This document shows, one piece after another, positions 26,224 through 35,552 of a DNA stretch of 64,000 nucleotides. Made by a program: the position numbers and the translations under genes. The notes below the pieces were generated by a model that was not told the origin of the DNA, did not search any database, and saw only the letters and a program-made list of their open reading frames with translations. Origin of the DNA: Amycolatopsis aidingensis (lineage in GTDB: Bacteria; Actinomycetota; Actinomycetes; Mycobacteriales; Pseudonocardiaceae); NCBI RefSeq assembly GCF_018885265.1, contig NZ_CP076538.1, forward strand, positions 4,314,001 to 4,378,000, in the 5' to 3' direction. The first letter of the stretch is position 1, and every line of letters starts with the position of its first letter.

Positions 26224-28151
26224 CTAGTCGTGCGCGGAGCGGAACTGCGGCGGCGCGACCGCGCCCGGCCGCGGCTCGCCGATCACCTCGGCCGCCCAGC
26301 CGGTTACCTTGCGGGCCACGTCCTGTGCGGTCAGCCCGACCGCGGCGAGCACCTCGTCCCGGGATCCGTGCGGATGGAACTCCTGCGGGACGGCGAGATC
26401 GCGCAGCGGGATGTCGTATTCGGCGTCCCGCAGCGCGGTCGCCAGCGCGGAGCCGAAGCCACCGTGCCGCCCGCTGTCCTCCACGGTGACCACCATCCGG
26501 TGCTCCCGGGCCAGTTCCACCAGCTCCCCCGGCACCGGGAGCACCCACCGGGGATCCACCACGGTGACCCCGATGCCCTGGTCGGCGAGCCGGTCGGCGG
26601 CGGTGAGGCCGAGCCTGGCGAACGCGCCGACCGCGACCAGCAGCACGTCCTGCCCGCCCGGCTCCGGGGTACGCAGCACGTCCACCGGGCCGATCCGGCG
26701 CTGCGCGGGCACCGACTCCACGACCCCGCCCTTGGAGAACCGCAGCACGCTGGGCCCGTCGTCGATGGCCACCGCCTCGCGCAGCTCCTCGCGCAGGGTC
26801 TGCGCGTCCCGCGGTGCCGCCACCCGGATGCCGGGGACCATGCCGAGCAGGGACAGGTCCACATGCCGTGATGGCTGGGGCCGTCCGGGCCGGTGATACC
26901 GGCCCGGTCCAGCACCACGGTCACCGGCTGGCGGTGCAGTGCCACGTCCATCAGCAGCTGGTCGAAGGCACGGTTGAGGAAGGTGGAGTACACCGCGACC
27001 ACCGGGTGCATCCCGCCCATCGCCAGCCCCGCCGCCGAGGTCATCGCGTGCTGCTCGGCGATGCCGACGTCGAACCAGCGGTCCGGATGGGCCTCGGCGA
27101 AGGTGTGCAGCCCGGTGGAGCGCAGCATCGCGGCGGTGATCGCCACGACGTCCTGGCGTTCCTCGCCGATCCTGGCCAGCTCGCTGCCGAACACCGAGGT
27201 CCAGCTCGTGCCCTTGGCCGGCGGCTTGCCGGTGGACCGGTCGATCGGGTCGGTCTGGTGCATCTGGTCGGCCTCGTGGTTCACCGCGGGCGGGTAACCG
27301 TGGCCCTTCTCGGTGACCGCGTGCACGATCACCGGGCCGCCGAAGGCCCTGGCGTTGTGCAGGGCCTTCTCCAGCGCCGTGAGGTCGTGCCCGTCCACCG
27401 GGCCGAGGTACTTCAGCCCGAGGTCGGAGAACATCCGCTGCGGGCTCAGCGCGTCCTTCAGGCCCGCCTTGGCCGCGTGCAGCGCGGCGTACAGCGGCCT
27501 GCCCACCACCGGGGTGGACTGCAGCAGTTCGCGACCGCCGTCCAGCAACCGCTCGTAGCCGGGCTGCAGCCGCAACGCGGCCAGGTGCTCGGCGAGACCG
27601 CCGATGGTCGGCGAGTAGGAACGCCCGTTGTCGTTCACCACGATGACGATCGGCCGGTGCGGGTCGGCCGCGATGTTGTTCAGCGCCTCCCAGCACATGC
27701 CGCCGGTGAGCGCGCCGTCACCGACCACCGCCACGGCGTGCCGGTCCTCGCCGGCGAGCTGGAAGGCCTTGGCGAGACCGTCGGCATAGGACAGGGCGGT
27801 GGAGGCGTGACTGTTCTCCACCAGGTCGTGCTCGCTCTCGGCGCGGGCCGGGTACCCGGCGATCCCGCCCTGCTGGCGCAGCCCGGCGAACTCCGCGCTG
27901 CGGCCGGTGACCGCCTTGTGCACGTAGGACTGATGCCCCACGTCGAACAGCACGGCGTCCCGCGGGGAGTCGAACACCCGGTGGATGGCGAGAGTGAGCT
28001 CGACCACGCCCAGGTTCGGGCCAAGGTGGCCACCATTCGTGCACACCTTGTCGACGAGGAAATCCCTGAGCTCGTCGGCCAGCCTGGTCAGCTCGCCCTG
28101 GTCCATCCGTTTGAGATCGGCCGGCCCGTGCACGGATTCCAGCAACGTCAC
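26224..28151 (-). pseudogene. dxs: 1-deoxy-D-xylulose-5-phosphate synthase, one-base frameshift (probably a sequence error)
   Basis: DXS condenses pyruvate and glyceraldehyde 3-phosphate, the first step of the MEP isoprenoid pathway, using thiamine diphosphate. The N-terminal two thirds are intact from GTG 28151: [63 protein letters not shown] and GPSHHGMW. The frame then breaks. The remainder ([40 protein letters not shown]) is one frame away. One extra G in the run at about 26857-26861 (GTGGAC to GTGGGAC) rejoins them as a normal 642-residue enzyme. Since dxs is usually essential in this group, an error in the read is far likelier than a real lesion, unless a paralogue exists elsewhere. Confidence 0.95.
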
Positions 28152-28194
28152 GCTCCACCTCGCCCGTCGTCATTCGATAGGAGTGCTTCGGCCC

Positions 28195-28200
28195 AGTCTA
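28195..28200 (-). promoter_or_regulatory. possible dxs -10 box (TAGACT)
   Basis: On the minus strand TAGACT lies 43 nt upstream of the dxs GTG; the AGGTGGAG ribosome-binding site lies between. The -35 region is weak. Confidence 0.35.
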
Positions 28201-28325
28201 CGGAGCACCGGAGCCCGCGAATTTCCCCGAGCGGGTGACACCGGCCTCCCCGCTGGTCACCCGGCCGGGCACCAGCCGGACGTGGCCCGGATTACTACAG
28301 CGGAGGCGCCACGGACCACACCGCG

Positions 28326-28331
28326 TAGGAT
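28326..28331 (+). promoter_or_regulatory. possible -10 box (TAGGAT) of the aldehyde dehydrogenase operon
   Basis: TAGGAT is 41 nt before ATG 28373, in the 221-bp divergent gap with dxs. No good -35 hexamer is seen, so an activator may be needed. Confidence 0.35.
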
Positions 28332-28372
28332 CTCGGCTGCTCCAATCGGCGGACATCAGGCGAGAGGGTTCG

Positions 28373-29851
28373 ATGGCGGATTTCTTTATCGGTGGCCAGT
28401 GGGTGGCGGCCAGGAACGGCAGGACGCGGGACATCCACTGCCCCGCGAACGGCTCGCTGGTGGCGAGCGTGGCCGAGGGCAGCCGCGACGACACCGAGGC
28501 GGCCATCGCGGCCGCCCGCGAGGCCTTCGACAACGGACCGTGGCCTGCCACCCCGGCAGCCGAACGCGGGGACGTGCTGCTGCGCGCCGCCGAGCTGCTC
28601 CAGCGGCGCAAGGACAGCTTCGCCCGCGCCGAGTCGCTGGACACCGGCAAGCGGCTGGTAGAGAGCGAGTACGACCTCGACGACATCGCGGCCTGCTTCC
28701 GGTACTTCGGCAAGCTGGCAGGCCAGGACGCGGGCCGGGTGGTGGACACCGGCAACCCGGACGCGTTCAGCCGGGTGGTGTACGAGCCGGTGGGGGTCTG
28801 CGGGCTGATCACCCCGTGGAACTTCCCGCTGCTGCAGACGGCATGGAAGGTGGCGCCCGCGCTGGCCGCGGGGAACACCTTCGTGCTGAAGCCGAGCGAA
28901 CTGACCCCGCACACCTCGATCCTGCTGATGCGCCTGCTCTCCGACGCGGGGGTGCCGGACGGGGTGGCGAACCTGGTGCTCGGCGCCGGGCCCGAGGTCG
29001 GCGCCCCGCTTGCCGAGCATCCGGACGTGGACCTGGTGTCCTTCACCGGCGGGCTGGTCACCGGCCGCCGGATCGCAGCGGCCGCCGCGGCCACGGTCAA
29101 GAAGGTGGCCCTGGAGCTGGGCGGGAAGAACCCGAACGTGGTGTTCGCGGACGCGGACTTCGAGACCGCGGTCGACTACGCGCTCACCGCGATCTTCCTG
29201 CACTCCGGCCAGGTGTGCTCGGCTGGAGCGCGGCTGATCGTCGAGGAGAGCATCCACGACGCCTTCGTGGACGAGGTGGTGCGCAGGGCCGAGCTGATCC
29301 GGCTCGGCGGGCCCTTCGACCCCGACGCCGAGACCGGCCCGCTGATCTCCGCGGCGCACCGGGAGAAGGTGGAGGCCTATGTGGCCGCCGCCATCGCCGA
29401 GGGCGCCGTGCTGCGCACCGGCGGCAGGCGCCCGGAGGAGGAGCGGCTGGCCGACGGCTACTACTACCTGCCAACCGTGCTGGACAACGTGCGGCGGGGT
29501 GGCACCGCGGTGGTCGAGGAGTCCTTCGGCCCGGTGCTGACCGTGGAGACCTTCACCGACGAGGACGAGGCGGTCCGCATCGCGAACGACACGCACTACG
29601 GCCTGGCCGGTGCGGTGTTCACCAACGACGCCGGGCGCGCCCAGCGCGTGGCCGGCAGGCTGCGGCACGGCACGGTGTGGATCAACGACTTCCACCCCTA
29701 CCTGCCGCAGGCCGAATGGGGCGGGTTCAAGCAGTCCGGTTTCGGGCGCGAACTCGGCCCCAGTGGCCTCGCCGAATACCAGGAGGCGAAGCACATCTAC
29801 CAGAACCTGCGACCCGCACCCGGGTACTGGTTCTCCGGCGAGCAGGCCTGA
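28373..29851 (+). CDS. aldehyde dehydrogenase (betaine-aldehyde dehydrogenase-like)
   Basis: 492 residues. NAD(P)-dependent oxidation of an aldehyde to the acid. The family landmarks are in order: GVCGLITPWNFPLLQ (with the conserved Asn), KVAPALAAGNTFVLKPSELTP, SFTGGLVTGRRI, general base Glu in LELGGKNPNVVF, catalytic Cys in SGQVCSAGARL, and ESFGPVLTVETF. The start is ATG 28373 after AGAGGG. The GMC dehydrogenase gene follows 23 bp later, the same enzyme pairing as BetB-BetA, so the two may turn an alcohol into an acid through an aldehyde. BetB orthology is not certain; many aldehyde dehydrogenases look this way. Confidence 0.9.
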   Translation: MADFFIGGQWVAARNGRTRDIHCPANGSLVASVAEGSRDDTEAAIAAAREAFDNGPWPATPAAERGDVLLRAAELLQRRKDSFARAESLDTGKRLVESEYDLDDIAACFRYFGKLAGQDAGRVVDTGNPDAFSRVVYEPVGVCGLITPWNFPLLQTAWKVAPALAAGNTFVLKPSELTPHTSILLMRLLSDAGVPDGVANLVLGAGPEVGAPLAEHPDVDLVSFTGGLVTGRRIAAAAAATVKKVALELGGKNPNVVFADADFETAVDYALTAIFLHSGQVCSAGARLIVEESIHDAFVDEVVRRAELIRLGGPFDPDAETGPLISAAHREKVEAYVAAAIAEGAVLRTGGRRPEEERLADGYYYLPTVLDNVRRGGTAVVEESFGPVLTVETFTDEDEAVRIANDTHYGLAGAVFTNDAGRAQRVAGRLRHGTVWINDFHPYLPQAEWGGFKQSGFGRELGPSGLAEYQEAKHIYQNLRPAPGYWFSGEQA

Positions 29852-29874
29852 CCAGGCCGAGGAGGATCGACGTC

Positions 29875-31434
29875 TTGAGCAGTGAGTTCGGCAGCGAGTT
29901 CGACTATGTCGTCGTGGGCGGCGGCACGGCCGGTTCGGTGGTGGCCGCGAGGTTGTCCGAGAACCCGGACGTGACCGTCTGCCTGCTGGAGGCTGGACCA
30001 TCCGATGTGGACGATCCAGCCATCCTGGAACTGGACCGCTGGATGGGATTGCTGGAGTCCGGGTACGACTGGGACTACCTGGTCGAGCCGCAGGAGTCCG
30101 GGAACTCCTTCCTGCGCCATGCCAGGGCGAAGGTGCTCGGCGGCTGCTCATCGCACAACTCCTGCATCGCGTTCTGGGCCCCGGCCGAGGACCTGGACGA
30201 ATGGGCCTCGCTCGGCCTGCCCGGCTGGTCGGCGGCGGACATCTTCCCGCTGTACCGGCGCCTGGAGACCAACGACGGCCCCGGCGAGCACCACGGCCGG
30301 TCCGGCCCGGTGACCATCCGCTCGGTGCCGCCGCGCGACCCGGCGGGGGCCGCGCTGCTGGAGGCCTGTGCCCAGGCCGGCATCCCGCGCGCCGAGTTCA
30401 ACTCCGGCCGGACCGTGACCCATGGCGCCAACTGGTTCCAGATCAACGCGCGCGAGGACGGCACCCGCTCCTCAGCCTCGGTGTCCTATCTGCACCCGAT
30501 CCTCGGCACCCGGCCGAACCTGCACGTGCGCACCGGGGTGCGCGCGAAGCGGCTCACCTTCGACGGCACCCGCTGCACCGGGGTCGAGGTGCTGACCGAG
30601 GACCTGCAGCACAGCGAGCGGATCACCGCCCGGAAGGAGGTGGTGCTCAGCACGGGCGCCATCGACGGGCCGAAGCTGCTGATGCTGTCCGGTATCGGGC
30701 CGGCCGAGCACCTGCGCGAGGTCGGGGTGGAGGTGCTGGTCGACTCCCCCGGCGTCGGCGCGAACCTGCAGGACCACCCGGAGGGCCTGGTGCAGTGGGA
30801 GGCCCGCAAGCCGATGACCACCGAGTCCACCCAGTGGTGGGAGATCGGGATCTTCACCACCACGCAGGACGGGCTGGACCGCCCGGACCTGATGTTCCAC
30901 TACGGCTCGGTGCCCTTCGACCTGAACACCCTGCGGTACGGCTACCCGACCACCGAGAACGGTTTCTGCCTCACCCCGAACGTGACCAGGGCCCGCTCCA
31001 CCGGCACGGTCCGGCTGAGCACCAGGGACTTCCGGGACAAGCCGAAGGTGGATCCGCGCTACTTCACCGATCCGCACGACATCCGGGTGATGACTCACGG
31101 GGTCAAGCTGGCCAGGGAGATCGTGTCCCAGCCCGCGATGGCCGAGTGGGCGGGCGCGGAGCTGGCTCCCGGCGCGGACGCGCGCAGCGATGACGAGATC
31201 GCCGACTACCTCCGCAAGACGCACAACACCGTCTACCACCCGGCGTGCACGGTGAAGATGGGCCCGGCTGGCGACCCGATGGCACCGGTGGACGCCCGGC
31301 TGCGGGTACGCGGGGTGGACGGCCTGCGCGTGGCCGACGCATCCGTCATGCCGTTCCTTGTCGCGGTCAACCCGTGCATCACCACCATGGCCATCGGCGA
31401 GAAGTGCGCCGACCTGCTGGCGGAGGACTCCTGA
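29875..31434 (+). CDS. GMC-family FAD alcohol dehydrogenase (choline dehydrogenase-like)
   Basis: 519 residues. The N-terminal FAD motif DYVVVGGGTAGSVVAARLSE, RAKVLGGCSSHNSCIAFW (GMC signature 1), VVLSTGAIDGPKLLMLSGIGP (signature 2), the active-site His in TVYHPACTVKMG and the final NPCITTMAIGEKCADLL are all present. It resembles choline dehydrogenase/BetA, but the same fold oxidises many alcohols and the substrate-defining residues cannot be read here. TTG 29875 is preferred because AGGAGG stands about 9 nt upstream; there is no ATG or GTG in frame nearby. It converges on the ABC importer genes with only 4 bp between the stops. Confidence 0.88.
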   Translation: MSSEFGSEFDYVVVGGGTAGSVVAARLSENPDVTVCLLEAGPSDVDDPAILELDRWMGLLESGYDWDYLVEPQESGNSFLRHARAKVLGGCSSHNSCIAFWAPAEDLDEWASLGLPGWSAADIFPLYRRLETNDGPGEHHGRSGPVTIRSVPPRDPAGAALLEACAQAGIPRAEFNSGRTVTHGANWFQINAREDGTRSSASVSYLHPILGTRPNLHVRTGVRAKRLTFDGTRCTGVEVLTEDLQHSERITARKEVVLSTGAIDGPKLLMLSGIGPAEHLREVGVEVLVDSPGVGANLQDHPEGLVQWEARKPMTTESTQWWEIGIFTTTQDGLDRPDLMFHYGSVPFDLNTLRYGYPTTENGFCLTPNVTRARSTGTVRLSTRDFRDKPKVDPRYFTDPHDIRVMTHGVKLAREIVSQPAMAEWAGAELAPGADARSDDEIADYLRKTHNTVYHPACTVKMGPAGDPMAPVDARLRVRGVDGLRVADASVMPFLVAVNPCITTMAIGEKCADLLAEDS

Positions 31435-31438
31435 GCCC

Positions 31439-32398
31439 TCAGGAGAGACGGACGCGGGGGTCGAGGACGGCGTAGGAGAAGTCCACCGCCATGTTGGCCA
31501 CCACGGTGCACACCGAGGCGATCATCACGACCCCGATCACGACGGGCAGGTCGCCCCGGACCACCGAGGTGACGGCCAGATAGCCGAGGCCCTGCAGCCC
31601 GAACACCTGCTCGGTGATCAGCACGCCGCCGACCAGGGTGCCGAAGTCGACACCGAACTGGGTGACGATCGGCGTGATCCCGCTGCGGAGGGCGTGCCGG
31701 ACGGTGACCCGGCTCTCGCTGATCCCCTTGGCCCTGGCGGTACGGATGTAGTCCTCGCCGAGCGCGTCCAGCATCGAGCCCCTGGTGAGCCGGATGTAGG
31801 TCCCGGTCAGCACCAGCGCCAGGGTGATCCACGGCAGGATCAGATGCCGGGCCCACTGGGCCGGATCCTCCGACAGCGGAACGTAGGTCGCCGCGGGGAA
31901 CCAGTCGATGCCCGCCAGGTGCAGTTGGTAGAAGAGGAAGTACAACAGCAGCAACCCGAGCAGGAAGGTGGGCATCGAGTAGAACAGCAGCGCGAAGGTG
32001 GTGGCGGCGCGGTCGGCGAGGCTGCGAGGCCGTAACGCGGACAGCACCCCGATGGAAACGCCGAGCACGATCCAGATGACGGCAGCACCCGCGGCCAGCG
32101 AGATGGTGACCGGCAGCGCGTCGATGATCTTCGCGCTGACCGGTTCGTCGCTGTAGTAGGAGTAGCCGAGGTCGCCGTGTAGCAGTCCCCACAGGAAGTC
32201 GCCGTACTGGTCGAGTAGTGGCCGGTCCAGGCCGAGATCCTCGCGGATCGTCCGCACCGTCTGGATGTCCGCCTGTCTGCCGGCAAGCTTGCGGGCCACG
32301 TTCTGCGGGGCGATGAAGAACAGCGCGAACACCACCACGCTGATGATCCACACGACCACGGCCCCGTACAGGGTGCGGCGAACCAGGAAGCGCAGCAT
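31439..32398 (-). CDS. ABC transporter permease, DppB/OppB type
   Basis: 319 residues with six predicted membrane helices, starting with the family's N-terminal MLRFLVRRTLYGAVVVWIIS. The loop LGEDYIRTARAKGISESRV (the EAA motif that docks on the ATPase) and PIVTQFGVDFGTLVGG with GLGYLAV are typical of the first permease of peptide/nickel importers. It is the last gene of the five-gene unit read from 37358 down to 31439 and pairs with the permease encoded directly upstream. The substrate is not determined by the permease. The gene is intact. Confidence 0.92.
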   Translation of the reverse strand: MLRFLVRRTLYGAVVVWIISVVVFALFFIAPQNVARKLAGRQADIQTVRTIREDLGLDRPLLDQYGDFLWGLLHGDLGYSYYSDEPVSAKIIDALPVTISLAAGAAVIWIVLGVSIGVLSALRPRSLADRAATTFALLFYSMPTFLLGLLLLYFLFYQLHLAGIDWFPAATYVPLSEDPAQWARHLILPWITLALVLTGTYIRLTRGSMLDALGEDYIRTARAKGISESRVTVRHALRSGITPIVTQFGVDFGTLVGGVLITEQVFGLQGLGYLAVTSVVRGDLPVVIGVVMIASVCTVVANMAVDFSYAVLDPRVRLS

Positions 32399-32425
32399 GC
32401 GATAGCTCCTTTCGCCTGCCCGGCC

Positions 32426-33367
32426 TCACGCCGGGCCCTGCGCCTTCGGATCGAGTGCGTCCCGGATACCGTCGCCGAGCAGGTTGAATGCCAGGGTCGT
32501 GAGCAGCAGCGCCCCGCCGGGAAAGGCGAACAACCACGGCGCAACGGTGTAGTAGTCGATCGCCTGCCGCAGCATCACTCCCCACGCCGGTGTCCCGGGT
32601 GGCACGCCGAGACCGAGGAAGGAAAGGCTGGCGGAGAAGATGATGGCGATCGGCACCAGCAGGCTGGCGTACACCAGCACCGGGGCGAGCACGTTGGGCA
32701 GGATCTCGGTGAACATGATCCGCCGGTCACCGGCCCCGAGTGACCGGGCAGCTTCGACATACTCCTTCTCCCGGATGGAAAGGGTCTGCCCACGGACGAT
32801 GCGCCCCACTGCGGCAAGGGTGAAGAACACGATGACGCCGACGACCAACCACAGGCTCGGCCCGAGCACCGCGGCCAGCGCGACACCGAACAGCAGGAAC
32901 GGCATGGACAGGATGACGTCGAGCATCCTGGCCAGCAGGGTGTCGATCGCACCGCCGAAATAGCCTGCCGTGATCCCGATCGCGGTGCCGAGCAGGACGG
33001 CCGAGGCGCTGGAGGCGACCCCGATCAGCAACGAGATCCTGGTGCCGTGCAGCACTCGCACGAACACGTCCCTGCCAAGGCCGTCGGTGCCGAACAGGAA
33101 CGTGGAGCTCGGCGGTTGCGGGATCCCGGAAGGGCTCAGCCCGATGTCCCGGTACTGCGCGCCGGGCGGGTGCCCGACCAGGTCGGAGACCACCCCGGCG
33201 AACGCGGCGGCAAGCCCGATGAGGACGATCACGGCCGCGGAGGCCATCGCCACCCGGTCCCGGCGGAGCCGTTCCCAGCCCAGGCGCCAGGGGCTGCGGC
33301 CCGCGATGCGGCTCTCTCGTCGCGGACCCGGTTCCTGCTCCGGTTCTCGCTGATCAGCCTCGGCCAT
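32426..33367 (-). CDS. ABC transporter permease, DppC/OppC type
   Basis: 313 residues. An acidic/polar cytoplasmic N-terminus is followed by the first helix (ASAAVIVLIGLAAAFAGVV), the FLFGTDGLGRDVFVRVLHGTRISLLIG signature of DppC proteins (given here in parts: GTDGLGRDVF and GTRISLLIG), five further helices and the EAA loop REKEYVEAARSLGAGDRRI. ATG 33367 lies inside the end of the upstream ATPase gene (14-bp overlap), consistent with translational coupling. With the DppB-like protein it would form the membrane channel of the importer. Longer upstream readings are not family-like. Confidence 0.92.
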   Translation of the reverse strand: MAEADQREPEQEPGPRRESRIAGRSPWRLGWERLRRDRVAMASAAVIVLIGLAAAFAGVVSDLVGHPPGAQYRDIGLSPSGIPQPPSSTFLFGTDGLGRDVFVRVLHGTRISLLIGVASSASAVLLGTAIGITAGYFGGAIDTLLARMLDVILSMPFLLFGVALAAVLGPSLWLVVGVIVFFTLAAVGRIVRGQTLSIREKEYVEAARSLGAGDRRIMFTEILPNVLAPVLVYASLLVPIAIIFSASLSFLGLGVPPGTPAWGVMLRQAIDYYTVAPWLFAFPGGALLLTTLAFNLLGDGIRDALDPKAQGPA

Positions 33368-34472
33368 CTCGTGCCGTCCCTTCCGCGCCCGCCCGGTCAC
33401 CGGGATGGCCGGCGTGGCGGCGCGACTCGTCGGTGCTCGGGCGCTGCCGGGCGAGGTTCTCCCCCTCCGCGACCGGGAAGTGGCAGGAGGCGGCGTGCTC
33501 GGGCCGATCACCGAGCCGGGGCTCCAGCACCGGTTCCCGCTGCACGCAGTAGGGCGCCGCCTTGGGGCAACGCGGGTGGAAACGGCAACCGCTCGGCGGG
33601 TCGATCGGGGACGGCATGTCCCCGGAAAGCACGATCCGCTCTCGGCTCCGAACGGGCTCCGGGTCGGCCACGGGGATCGCGGACAGCAGCGCGTTGGTGT
33701 ACGGATGCCGCGGCCGGTCCACCAGCTCACCGGTCGCGGCGACCTCGCTGACCTGGCCCAGGTACATCACCGCGATGCGGTCGCTGACGTGCTGCACCAC
33801 CGAGAGGTCGTGGGCTATGAACAGGTAGCTGAGGCCGAACTCGTCCTGCAGATCGGCCAGCAGGTTGATCACCTGGGCCTGGATGGAGACGTCCAGTGCC
33901 GACACGGGTTCGTCGCAGACGACCAGCTGCGGCCGCAGCGCGAGCGCGCGGGCGATCCCGATGCGCTGCCGCTGCCCGCCGGAGAAGTCGGCCGGAAACC
34001 GGTTGTAGTGCTCAGGGTTCAGGCCCACCAGCTGCATCTGCTGCTGTACCCGCTGCCTGCGTTCTCGTCTGGTGTCGGTGCGGTGGATGGTGAACGGGTC
34101 GCCGATGATCGCACCCACGCGGCGCCGCGGGTTCAGCGAGCCGTACGGGTCCTGGAAAATCATCTGGATGTCCCGGCGCAGCGGGCGCATCCTGCGCCGG
34201 AACAGCCGGGAGATGTCTTGGCCGTCGAAGGTGATCGAGCCCGCGGTCGGCTGGTACAGCCTGGCGACGCATCGGGCCAAAGTGGACTTTCCGCAGCCGG
34301 TCTCGCCGACCAGTCCCAGTGTTTCGCCGCGGCGCAGCTCGAGGCTGACCCCGTCGACCGCCCGGACGTAGCTCGCGCCCCTGCCGAACCAGCCGGTTCC
34401 CTTGACCCGGAAGTGCTTGGCCACCTCCTCCAGCCGCAGCAGCACCTCGCCCCGGCTCTCCCGCCCGCTCAC
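33354..34472 (-). CDS. ABC transporter ATP-binding protein, OppF/DppF type
   Basis: 372 residues. Walker A is GETGCGKSTLARCV, the Q-loop IFQDPYGSLNPRR, the signature LSGGQ-equivalent DFSGGQRQRIGIARAL, Walker B QLVVCDEPVSALD and the switch His FIAHDLSVV. The C-terminal oligopeptide-transporter extension has the cysteine motif (CRFHPRCPKAAPYC) that in some members binds an iron-sulfur cluster. GTG 34472 overlaps the preceding ATPase stop (GTGA). It works with the OppD-type subunit as a heterodimer to power the importer. Confidence 0.93.
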   Translation of the reverse strand: MSGRESRGEVLLRLEEVAKHFRVKGTGWFGRGASYVRAVDGVSLELRRGETLGLVGETGCGKSTLARCVARLYQPTAGSITFDGQDISRLFRRRMRPLRRDIQMIFQDPYGSLNPRRRVGAIIGDPFTIHRTDTRRERRQRVQQQMQLVGLNPEHYNRFPADFSGGQRQRIGIARALALRPQLVVCDEPVSALDVSIQAQVINLLADLQDEFGLSYLFIAHDLSVVQHVSDRIAVMYLGQVSEVAATGELVDRPRHPYTNALLSAIPVADPEPVRSRERIVLSGDMPSPIDPPSGCRFHPRCPKAAPYCVQREPVLEPRLGDRPEHAASCHFPVAEGENLARQRPSTDESRRHAGHPGDRAGAEGTARDGRG

Positions 34473-35533
34473 GATGCGCTCCCCAGCTGGGCGCGCACCA
34501 CCGGGCCGCGCGCCGCCCGTGCGGCGGTGCTGCGCCGCTCATCCGCCCCGGTGCCGAGGCCCACGGCGTCCTCCGGCAGCCAGCACGCCGACCGATGGTC
34601 CTGGACCTGTGCCGCGCCCTCGACCGGGCGCAGCACAGGCGAGTCGGTGACACACCGGTCCATCACGAACGGGCACCGAGGATGAAACGGGCAGCCCGGC
34701 GGGACGGTGACCAGGCTGGGCGGCTGCCCGGCGATGGAGTCGATCCGGGTACCCCGTTCCCCGGACGGCAGGGAACGCAGCAGTCCCCTGGTATACGGGT
34801 GGTGCGGCGCCTGGTACAGGGTGCGCCGGTCGGCACGCTCCACCGGCCCGCCCGCGTACATCACCATGATCGTGTCGGCCATCTCGGCGACCACCCCGAG
34901 ATCGTGCGTGATCACGATCACGGCACTGCCGGACTCCTCCCGCAGCCGGGTCATCAACGCCAGGATCTGTGCCTGCACGGTGACATCGAGCGCCGTGGTC
35001 GGCTCGTCCGCGATCAGCAGGGCGGGTTCCAGAGCCATCGCCATCGCGATCATCACCCGCTGCCGCATACCGCCGGAGAGCTCATGCGGGAACGCGTCCA
35101 CCCGGCGATCGGGTTGCGGGATACCCACCCGGTCCAGCAACTCGATCGCCCTGGCCCGAGCGTCCCGCTTCGACACGTCCCGGTGCGCGCGGATCATCTC
35201 GATGATCTGCCAGCCGGCACGGTAATGCGGGTGCAGGCTGGTCAGCGGATCCTGGAAGACCATCCCGATCCGCGCGCCCCGGATCCGCCTGCGCTCGGCC
35301 TCGGCCATGGCGAGCAGGTCGCGCCCCTCGAAGTAGGCGTGCCCGGACACCCGCGCACCCCGGGTGAGCCCCAGCACGGTCTGCATCAGCACGCTCTTGC
35401 CGGAGCCGGACTCGCCGACAATGCCCAGGGCCTGCCCGGACTCGAGTTCGAATGAGGCGTCCCGCACGGCATGCAGCGTCCCGTCCGGGGTGGCGAAGGA
35501 GACGTTGATGTCGTCCACATCGAGCAGACTCAT
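34469..35533 (-). CDS. ABC transporter ATP-binding protein, OppD/DppD type
   Basis: 354 residues. Walker A GESGSGKSVLMQTVLGL, Q-loop MVFQDPLTSLHPHYR, signature ELSGGMRQRVMIAMAM, Walker B ALLIADEPTTALD and switch VITHDLGVVAEMAD are complete. The C-terminal extension again has the cysteine pattern (CPFHPRCPFVMDRC). ATG 35533 is 19 bp downstream of the binding-protein stop. The OppF partner gene overlaps its end. Both nucleotide-binding subunits have all catalytic motifs, so the importer should be active. Confidence 0.93.
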   Translation of the reverse strand: MSLLDVDDINVSFATPDGTLHAVRDASFELESGQALGIVGESGSGKSVLMQTVLGLTRGARVSGHAYFEGRDLLAMAEAERRRIRGARIGMVFQDPLTSLHPHYRAGWQIIEMIRAHRDVSKRDARARAIELLDRVGIPQPDRRVDAFPHELSGGMRQRVMIAMAMALEPALLIADEPTTALDVTVQAQILALMTRLREESGSAVIVITHDLGVVAEMADTIMVMYAGGPVERADRRTLYQAPHHPYTRGLLRSLPSGERGTRIDSIAGQPPSLVTVPPGCPFHPRCPFVMDRCVTDSPVLRPVEGAAQVQDHRSACWLPEDAVGLGTGADERRSTAARAARGPVVRAQLGSAS

Positions 35534-35552
35534 CGCTTCCCTCCGCTTCCGG

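Noticed and set aside
26331..28151. Programmed frameshift in dxs
   Set aside because: No slippery heptamer or downstream structure stands out, DXS is not known to use frameshifting, and one missing G explains it together with similar losses in two other genes.
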